Made by a program: the position numbers and the translations under genes
Assembly: GCA_030427985.1 (NCBI GenBank)
Contig: JAUIBH010000001.1
Coordinates: forward strand, 23,904 to 87,903
Reading direction: 5' to 3'
From: Bacteroidia bacterium
GTDB lineage: Bacteria > Bacteroidota > Bacteroidia > Flavobacteriales > Flavobacteriaceae
Length of the DNA: 64,000 nt
Notes under the pieces: model-generated
Database searches by the model: none
The model's input: the letters and a program-made list of their open reading frames with translations, nothing else
What the model was told of the DNA's origin: nothing
Shown: one piece after another, positions 58,576-64,000 of the stretch
Numbering within the stretch: the stretch's first letter is position 1
How the letters are laid out: each line of letters begins with the position of its first letter

Positions 58576-59511
58576 TTACCAGGTTCTGTTTTTTAATATT
58601 TCTTGAATTTGTTCTTTGGGCACAGGGAGTTCATCTATATGATCGTTGAGCCACTTGCTAAAATCTTTCTCGATTTCTTCTGCCCATCGGGTATCAATCT
58701 GACCTGCGGTGTATTTTCCTTCACGAATACGTTGGTGGCCAAACATGTCGCGCAAACGAACAATTTCTGAAGTGGTCACTACTTTCTCCGCTAAATGGGG
58801 AGGAATAAAGACCACAACACCCAACTTGCCCAACACAACATCTCCAGGCATAACGGTTACTTTTCTGATAAGTGTGGGTTGGTTGATTCCTATGATCATG
58901 GTATTCAAATCTCCAGGGGGATTGTGGTGCGATGCATCATAGCTGGTGTAAAAGGATGTAAATCCACCTATTTCCATTAGGCCTTCCACATCTCTTAAAG
59001 CACCATCGTACACAATACCATTACCAGAATTGGCATAAATGGCGTTCCCTACATTATCTCCAATGGTGGGTCCATCTATATCAGCACCAAATTGGTTGGC
59101 CACATATACATCTCCTTTAACCAAAAGATCCACGGGCCATGTATTTTGCCCTCTTTTTCCTTGAGCTTTACCCCTATCATCAATGGCTTTCCAAACGGCT
59201 GGACGCCCAGGCATGAAAGTAGCGGTTAGCGCACGGCCCACCAACACACTGTCTGGGTTGATGAGTTTCCAATCTTCGGCAATTTGATACCTATACCCTG
59301 CATTTTTCATCACGGCCCAAGCTTCTTCGATACTCACGGATTTCATCCGTTCCAAAATATCATCCGGTACTTTGGGCCTACCGTCGTCAAATCGTTCTCC
59401 CTTCCATTCAGGGGTTAAGAAAATTAGTTCTTCCTTGGATATCTGCTGGGCAAGAACTTGACCCACCAGTCCAAAGAGAAATAGCATTACAATGAATCCT
59501 CTTTTTAACAT
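58576..59511 (-). CDS. Secreted RraA-family protein, paralog 1
   Basis: A 311-residue protein with an N-terminal signal peptide (MLKRGFIVMLFLFGLVGQVLAQ) and one RraA/demethylmenaquinone-methyltransferase-like domain (about 60-260). The signature GNAIYANSGNGIVYDGALRD contains the Arg-Asp pair and the glycine-rich loop of the family, which includes 4-hydroxy-4-methyl-2-oxoglutarate/oxaloacetate aldolases. It has an aldolase-type active site rather than the RNase-E-inhibiting form. Export of such an enzyme is unusual. It lies 64 bases after the small lipoprotein and 20 bases before the enolase-superfamily gene. A role in cleaving or processing a keto acid is inferred. Confidence 0.83.
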   Translation of the reverse strand: MLKRGFIVMLFLFGLVGQVLAQQISKEELIFLTPEWKGERFDDGRPKVPDDILERMKSVSIEEAWAVMKNAGYRYQIAEDWKLINPDSVLVGRALTATFMPGRPAVWKAIDDRGKAQGKRGQNTWPVDLLVKGDVYVANQFGADIDGPTIGDNVGNAIYANSGNGIVYDGALRDVEGLMEIGGFTSFYTSYDASHHNPPGDLNTMIIGINQPTLIRKVTVMPGDVVLGKLGVVVFIPPHLAEKVVTTSEIVRLRDMFGHQRIREGKYTAGQIDTRWAEEIEKDFSKWLNDHIDELPVPKEQIQEILKNRTW

Positions 59512-59575
59512 GATTTAAATTGTTTAGTTTATTATCCAGTTAATTATTAATTCTATATATCCAGTCCTGTTTTAT

Positions 59576-60031
59576 TTATAGTTTATATGCTTGCCTAGCC
59601 AACAAAACCACTTCGTTGTTTGCATTTTGTTGGAACACCATAATAATGCCAATACGAACCTGTGCCGGGTTTCCTGCATTAGTGGCATCGGCAGAAAGTA
59701 TATGCCTAACTATACCTGTATTACCAGATAGCGTTACACTTTGGTCTTCATTGGTAATGGAAACAAACCTAAAAGGGCCGTTCATTACATCGTCTATAAA
59801 CTCCTGCTTATTTTGAATGTTTCCACTGGAATGCCCATACGTTAGATTAGGAGCGGTAATGGATGTTAAGGTAGCAGAATCTCTGTCAATTAATGCTTGA
59901 TCTAGTTCTCCAAGAGCTTCTAAAACAGTTTGTTTGTCCAATGTCTTTTCCTCAACGTTGGAGGTGCATGAAATAGCTAAGCCAATCACCAATACGGCAA
60001 GGATATTTCTAAAAATTTTGATGTTTATCAT
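59576..60031 (-). CDS. SnoaL/DUF4440-like lipoprotein
   Basis: A 151-residue lipoprotein with a lipobox at AISCTS (signal MINIKIFRNILAVLVIGLAISC) and a small cone-shaped domain of the NTF2/SnoaL type. EALGELDQALIDRDSATL near 38-55 and LTYGHSSGNIQNKQEFIDDV near 68-87 are typical of DUF4440. The histidine at about 72 might be catalytic in such folds; several SnoaL-like proteins are isomerases or simply binding proteins. It overlaps the ATG of the preceding RraA gene by four bases, so it is tightly coupled. Its partnership with the two RraA proteins is suggestive but its function is unknown. Confidence 0.72.
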   Translation of the reverse strand: MINIKIFRNILAVLVIGLAISCTSNVEEKTLDKQTVLEALGELDQALIDRDSATLTSITAPNLTYGHSSGNIQNKQEFIDDVMNGPFRFVSITNEDQSVTLSGNTGIVRHILSADATNAGNPAQVRIGIIMVFQQNANNEVVLLARQAYKL

Positions 60032-60981
60032 GGTTGGTAATATCTACTATTTGCAATATAATCATTCAATTCCTTTCTGGTCATTGGTAGCTTATCTTCT
60101 GGGTAGTTTTTTAACCAATTCAGGAAATCTTGTTTGATTTCATCGGTCCAACGGGTATCAATTTGTCCTGCAGTGTATGTTTTTTCGCGAAGTCTTTGAA
60201 ATCCAAACTCGTCACGTAAGGCCACCACTTCGGAAGAAATTACCAATTGGGACAACAAATGTGATGGTATGAAGATAGTTCCGTGTCTGTTGGCCAGAAC
60301 CACATCTCCGGGCATAACAGTAGCTCTACCAATGCGAATGGGCGCATTGATCGTGGTCAACATCTGCTCTTGTAGATAGGAAGGGTCTTCATCTCTGTAC
60401 CACCCATTGAATCCTTCTATTTCCAAAAGTCCACCAAGGTCACGCACACCACCGTCAAAAACCACTCCGTTCTTGGAATTGGCATAAATGGCATTACCAA
60501 GGTTGGAACCGATGAGTGTTCCATCTATAATTCTTCCATAGCCATCGGCCACATATACATCGCCATTCACCAAAATTTCTATGGGCCATGAATTGCTACC
60601 GCCAATGGTATCTCTCTTTTCCTTGGCACCCTGTAGTTTTACGTATTCTTTTAAATCTGGTCTTAGGGGAACATATTGTGCAGTTACCACACGGCCGGTC
60701 ATTACTCCTTCTGGATGGATGATCTTCCATCCTCCCTCATATTGGTTGTTATACCCATGCTGCCTTAAATAGCCCCAGGCTTCTTCTATTCTTATCTTTT
60801 TTAGTCTTTGTAGAAGAGCGTCCGAAACTTTTGGCCTTCCGTCTTCAAAGCGTTCACCTTCCCATTCACTGGTAAGGGCCTTGATGTAATCTGGTGATGA
60901 AGCCACCCTTTGTGCATTGCTATTCACTGTTGCCATCAAACACAGCAACAATGCCATCATCTTTACTTGAATGTATTTCAT
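60028..60981 (-). CDS. Secreted RraA-family protein, paralog 2
   Basis: A 317-residue protein with a signal peptide (MKYIQVKMMALLLCLMATVNSNAQ) and one RraA-like domain with GNAIYANSKNGVVFDGGVRD, the same active-site form as the paralog at 58576. The two differ mainly at the C-terminal helices. The ATG at 60981 is chosen over an upstream in-frame ATG at 61005, because it gives a clean signal peptide. Its stop overlaps the next gene by four bases (ATGA). It is separated from the enolase-superfamily gene upstream by a 121-base spacer with a hairpin at 61016-61053. Function in keto-acid metabolism is inferred. Confidence 0.83.
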   Translation of the reverse strand: MKYIQVKMMALLLCLMATVNSNAQRVASSPDYIKALTSEWEGERFEDGRPKVSDALLQRLKKIRIEEAWGYLRQHGYNNQYEGGWKIIHPEGVMTGRVVTAQYVPLRPDLKEYVKLQGAKEKRDTIGGSNSWPIEILVNGDVYVADGYGRIIDGTLIGSNLGNAIYANSKNGVVFDGGVRDLGGLLEIEGFNGWYRDEDPSYLQEQMLTTINAPIRIGRATVMPGDVVLANRHGTIFIPSHLLSQLVISSEVVALRDEFGFQRLREKTYTAGQIDTRWTDEIKQDFLNWLKNYPEDKLPMTRKELNDYIANSRYYQP

Positions 60982-61015
60982 ATCTAATTTTAGATTGGTT
61001 CTCAAAATTTTTAAT

Positions 61016-61053
61016 GTCGGCCCAAGACCTCCAAAGCATAGTCCCAGGCCGAC
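61016..61053 (-). promoter_or_regulatory. Intercistronic RNA hairpin between paralogous operon genes
   Basis: On the reverse strand GTCGGCC (61053-61047) pairs with GGCCGAC (61022-61016), and the stem continues inward for six more pairs including wobbles, with a 12-base loop. It has no proper T tract after it (AAAAATTTT), so it may stabilise or partly attenuate the operon mRNA between the enolase-family gene and the RraA gene rather than end it. Confidence 0.45.
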
Positions 61054-61102
61054 TTTTAAAAAAAACTAAACAACTTAAGTAACTTTTTTTGAGCTACTAC
61101 TA

Positions 61103-62602
61103 TTAACTGTACGTTCTATCGTGTGATCTAAGTTCGTTCCATTCGTCTGTGGACTTAAAGAAACTCTTATCTCTAGGATCTAGATGTTCTTTGACCACAT
61201 CCTCATTCAATTCAATACCCAATCCTGGGGCAGTCAATGGAACGGTTGCAAATCCTTTATCGATCATTTTAAATCCTCCAACGGTAGTCACCAAATCTTC
61301 CCACCAAGGCAAATCCACGGAGTGGTGCTCCAATGCCAAGAAGTTCTGAGTAGCTGCCGCACAATGTACGTTGGACATGAAAGAAACTGGTGTACCAGCT
61401 TGGTGCATGGCCATTCCAATTCCAAATTCCTCAGCATAATCACCGATTCGTTTTGTTTCCAAAAGACCTCCTGATGATGCCAAGTCTGGGTGTACAATGT
61501 CTACCGACCTGTTATGGATAATCGGCTTAAAGTTCTCCAAGAAATGGATATCCTCACCGGTGGTGGTAGGCGTTTCAAGAGCTTCAGAGATAGTTCTCCA
61601 CTGCTCAGTGTATTGCCATGGCACCATGTCTTCCAACCATGCCAGTCTGTATTTATCCAAGGCTTTTCCTAATCGAATACCATTGTTAAGGTCGAAGTGT
61701 CCGTAGTGATCGGTGGAAATTGGAACTTCCCAACCTACCATTTCCCGAACATCAGCTACTCGCTGCTGCAACATTTCCAAACCTTTTTCGGTGATTTGAA
61801 TTTGGGTGAAAGGGTGCGCAGTATTACCATAAGACATATAGTTCCTGGCATCGCCCCATTGGGATAAACGTCCATTTTTGTCTCTCCAGAATTTATCGTT
61901 CACCAAGGTTCCGGAATCTGGTGGAAGTGAAGAAATGGCCACATCCATTTTCAACCAGGTATACCCTTGGGTGTTCATTCTATAGTCGATCAGCTTCTTT
62001 TGCTCCTCAGCGCTTCTTGCTTGGGGTGTATCGGCATAAAGTCTTACCATATCTCGATAACGTCCTCCCAACAACTGCCAAGCTGGAACATTATAGGCCT
62101 TACCACAGATATCCCAAAGTGCCATTTCTACAGCGCAAACACCACCTGCTTGACGGGCTGGCCCGCCAAACTGCTTAATGCTCTTGAAAATCTTTTCAAC
62201 ATTACATGGGTTCTTGCCTAAGATTCGGCTTTTAAGGAAGAGGGCATACCGCACATCGGCGGCATCCCTTACTTCACCTAGGCCATATATACCTTGGTTG
62301 GTTTCAATTTTAATGATAGCGGTACCTCCCATAACATTGGTGAGTGCATAGCGCATGTCCGTGATCTTAAGATCAGATGGAGCGGACATCCGGCTCACGT
62401 TGGATGTGGTCTGGGCTATGGTATCTTCAATACCGAGTCCCATCATCCCTGTCATGGCAATACCTCCCAAGGCTGTCTTTTTCAGAAAGTTCCTTCTGTC
62501 ATCGGACGTTCTTGGGTTATCAATTTCTGCCTGCCTCGCCAACCCATATTCCTTCTCTTCTTGCTTACTTTTAGCAATAATCTGTTTTAATACTGATTTC
62601 AT
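61103..62602 (-). CDS. Tat-exported enolase-superfamily enzyme, paralog 2
   Basis: A 499-residue enolase-superfamily enzyme with an unusual 35-residue N-terminal extension before the twin-arginine signal (SDDRRNFLKKTALGGIAMTG, Arg-Arg at 36-37). Metal ligands appear as Asp in ISTDHYGHFDL near 293, Glu in WLEDMVPWQYTEQW and Glu in TGEDIHFLENF near 345. Further marks are VDIVHPDLASSGGLLETKRI and the MAMHQAGTPVSF histidine region. It differs from the paralog at 57275 in the metal motif (DHYGH instead of DMHGR), so it may act on another sugar acid. It lies 36 bases downstream of the SusD-type gene. Reaction unknown, dehydration or cycloisomerisation likely. Confidence 0.85.
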   Translation of the reverse strand: MKSVLKQIIAKSKQEEKEYGLARQAEIDNPRTSDDRRNFLKKTALGGIAMTGMMGLGIEDTIAQTTSNVSRMSAPSDLKITDMRYALTNVMGGTAIIKIETNQGIYGLGEVRDAADVRYALFLKSRILGKNPCNVEKIFKSIKQFGGPARQAGGVCAVEMALWDICGKAYNVPAWQLLGGRYRDMVRLYADTPQARSAEEQKKLIDYRMNTQGYTWLKMDVAISSLPPDSGTLVNDKFWRDKNGRLSQWGDARNYMSYGNTAHPFTQIQITEKGLEMLQQRVADVREMVGWEVPISTDHYGHFDLNNGIRLGKALDKYRLAWLEDMVPWQYTEQWRTISEALETPTTTGEDIHFLENFKPIIHNRSVDIVHPDLASSGGLLETKRIGDYAEEFGIGMAMHQAGTPVSFMSNVHCAAATQNFLALEHHSVDLPWWEDLVTTVGGFKMIDKGFATVPLTAPGLGIELNEDVVKEHLDPRDKSFFKSTDEWNELRSHDRTYS

Positions 62603-62637
62603 TCTTGTTTTTTTATTTTAAATCCTTGTTTACTTCT

Positions 62638-64000
62638 TTAATCAACATCCCACCAAACCTTGGTATCCAAGTTGTCTGGGCCCATTCTGGAAACCGCTTC
62701 TTGGAGATTGGCCTGATTTACGGCTATTTCGCCAGTTGGGTATGTTAACCTATTGATGAAATCACCTGTAATGTCCTGCGCTGGATATGGGTTGGGGGTC
62801 AAATCTGGATACCCAGACCTTCTAAAGTTAGCAAACAACTCTGGACCATTCAAAAAGGAAGCTACCCAATACTGTGTATTGATATCCTCCACAGCACTGG
62901 CCATGTTAAATGGGTGTGCTGCCACGTAGGCATCAATATCAGCTTCGGCAATAGCAACACTTTCGCCGTAAGCAGCTACCTGCTCCATGTGGCCGCGGAT
63001 TCCATTCTCATAAAACTCGGCCGCATCACCTGTTACCCATCCATTAACCGCAGCTTCTGCCAGCAACAATTGGGTCTGGGCATAGGTGCATAAGAATGTT
63101 GGGGCAGCTTGTGCTCCATAGGTGAACCTATCCAATTGGGAAAAGTCATAGAAACTGGCCAGTCCCATATCAGTAGCTACTGCGCCAACGGTACTGTTGT
63201 CATACCCCATTGGCATTCCAACTTGATCGGCTGGATCTTTTGATCCAATCTCAATAACTTGCTCTGGTCCAGAAGCAGCACCTACATACCTAATGGCCAA
63301 TGAAGCCAATCTTGGATCGTCATTGGAACTTAGGTAATCTACAAAACCGTCTACCAAATAGAAGTTGTTGGCTTCTGTTCCGTTGAAGGTAAAAAAGTAA
63401 GGATTGGAGAAATTAGTGTCATGACGAACAACAAAGTTATCGTCGTTGGATTCCATAACACCTCCATTAAAACCACTTTGAACGGTTTGCTGTGCCAAGG
63501 TGGCATCTACATTGGAGAGTCTCATACCAGCTCTCACCAAAAGCGAGTTGGCCAATTTTCTCCATTGATCTAAATCACCTGCGTACAGTGCTTCACCGTT
63601 CTCAGCAGGAGCGGAACTACTTAAAGCATCCCGGGCCTCGGTCAACTCCTTGATGATATCTGGGTAGATTTCCGATTGAGGGTCATACTTTGGTAAAACT
63701 ATCTGCTCAGACAATCCTTTACCGGCCTCAAAATAAGGGATATCCCCATATTCATCGGTAAGGACCATAAAAGCGTAAGCTTCCAAAATACGGGCCATTT
63801 GCAACAAATTAGTACGGTTTGATTCTGCACTATTAAGCTGGTAGATCACATCACTTGTATGTTTAATCACATTTTGGAAGTAATCATTCCATTGGTTACC
63901 CGTATTGTTTCTATTATCCTGATTGTAGTTTGCCCCAGAAACAAATCCTGAGTTAGGGGTTACAATCTGTTGAACAATAGCTTCGTCATAGTAAATATTG
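62638..64000 (-). CDS. SusD/RagB-family outer-membrane lipoprotein, 5' end cut by window
   Basis: The frame is open to the window end; the first full codon at this end is 63999, so the N-terminus with its lipobox is outside. The part seen (about 453 residues) has SusD-type features: NRTNLLQMARILEAYAFMVLTDEYGDIPYFEA (TPR-like helices around residue 50-80) and a C-terminal GEIAVNQANLQEAVSRMGPDNLDTKVWWD. This belongs to the SusD_2-like group. It binds a glycan or oligosaccharide at the cell surface next to a TonB-dependent SusC partner, which would lie beyond the window. It is upstream of the enolase-family gene and probably marks the start of the locus seen here. Confidence 0.9.
   Translation of the reverse strand, partial: NIYYDEAIVQQIVTPNSGFVSGANYNQDNRNNTGNQWNDYFQNVIKHTSDVIYQLNSAESNRTNLLQMARILEAYAFMVLTDEYGDIPYFEAGKGLSEQIVLPKYDPQSEIYPDIIKELTEARDALSSSAPAENGEALYAGDLDQWRKLANSLLVRAGMRLSNVDATLAQQTVQSGFNGGVMESNDDNFVVRHDTNFSNPYFFTFNGTEANNFYLVDGFVDYLSSNDDPRLASLAIRYVGAASGPEQVIEIGSKDPADQVGMPMGYDNSTVGAVATDMGLASFYDFSQLDRFTYGAQAAPTFLCTYAQTQLLLAEAAVNGWVTGDAAEFYENGIRGHMEQVAAYGESVAIAEADIDAYVAAHPFNMASAVEDINTQYWVASFLNGPELFANFRRSGYPDLTPNPYPAQDITGDFINRLTYPTGEIAVNQANLQEAVSRMGPDNLDTKVWWDVD

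Noticed and set aside
1..64000. CRISPR arrays, prophage, insertion sequences, rRNA operons, classical riboswitches
   Set aside because: No regular direct repeats with spacers, no transposase or integrase genes and no rRNA or conserved riboswitch core were seen while reading.

Overview
The window is a chromosomal segment of a Flavobacteriia-type Bacteroidota, most likely a marine Flavobacteriaceae; a Muricauda/Flagellimonas-like genus is my inference. The lineage call rests on several signs. Promoters have TAnnTTTG-type -7 boxes and Shine-Dalgarno sites are essentially absent. The gene sets are typical of the group: exbB/exbD/exbD with a PorT-like barrel, a fused ccoNO, SusD, and a bacteroidetal sigma-54 factor. 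No phage, insertion sequence, CRISPR array or rRNA was seen; one tRNA-Ser(GGA) is present.

Layout. 1-9.6 kb: 3' end of frr, an RND/MMPL exporter, asnS, rpoN with an overlapping membrane protein, then a reverse-strand energy-transduction operon (exbB, small membrane protein, exbD, exbD, PorT-like barrel). 9.6-17 kb: tRNA-Ser, asparaginase, TatD nuclease, an AT-rich orphan resembling immunity proteins, a small retropepsin-like protease, a structured interspersed repeat, and odhB-sucA of the TCA cycle. 17-24.6 kb: a NagX/HGSNAT-like membrane acyltransferase, galE, a DegT-type aminotransferase, the Kdo transferase waaA, a sugar/proton symporter and a lipoprotein. 24.6-50.8 kb: a microaerobic/energy island with a ribosome hibernation factor, a usp-DASS transporter-pckA-pfk operon, glucokinase, a DUF2490 protein, tonB, a carboxylate-amine ligase/CBS fusion with an aspartoacylase-like hydrolase, hemN-usp, the complete cbb3 oxidase operon with its accessory genes and a CoA-transferase, the CcoI copper ATPase, a Crp/Fnr regulator and another usp. 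50.8-54 kb: a threonine/serine dehydratase, a PAS histidine kinase and a lone receiver. 54-64 kb: a sugar-acid utilisation locus with KDPG aldolase, KDG kinase, a BASS-type symporter, two Tat-exported enolase-superfamily enzymes, two secreted RraA-family proteins, a small lipoprotein and a SusD-type binding protein cut by the window end.

How the parts work together. The clearest signal is regulatory. A palindrome TGAY-N4-RTCA lies upstream of ten transcription starts in the 24.6-50.8 kb island. In nine of them it sits exactly 23 bases before a Bacteroidota -7 box, taking the place of the -33 element, as expected for a class II Fnr/Crp activator. One copy is shared by the divergent ccoI and fnr-like genes. 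This joins the oxidase, its heme and copper supply, glycolysis/gluconeogenesis genes, hibernation factor, TonB, three stress proteins and the uncharacterised ligase-hydrolase pair into one predicted regulon. The second system of interest is the 54-64 kb locus. Its predicted exported dehydratase-type enzymes, together with a cytoplasmic KDG kinase and KDPG aldolase, suggest that sugar acids are converted to 2-keto-3-deoxy acids outside the cytoplasm and then imported.
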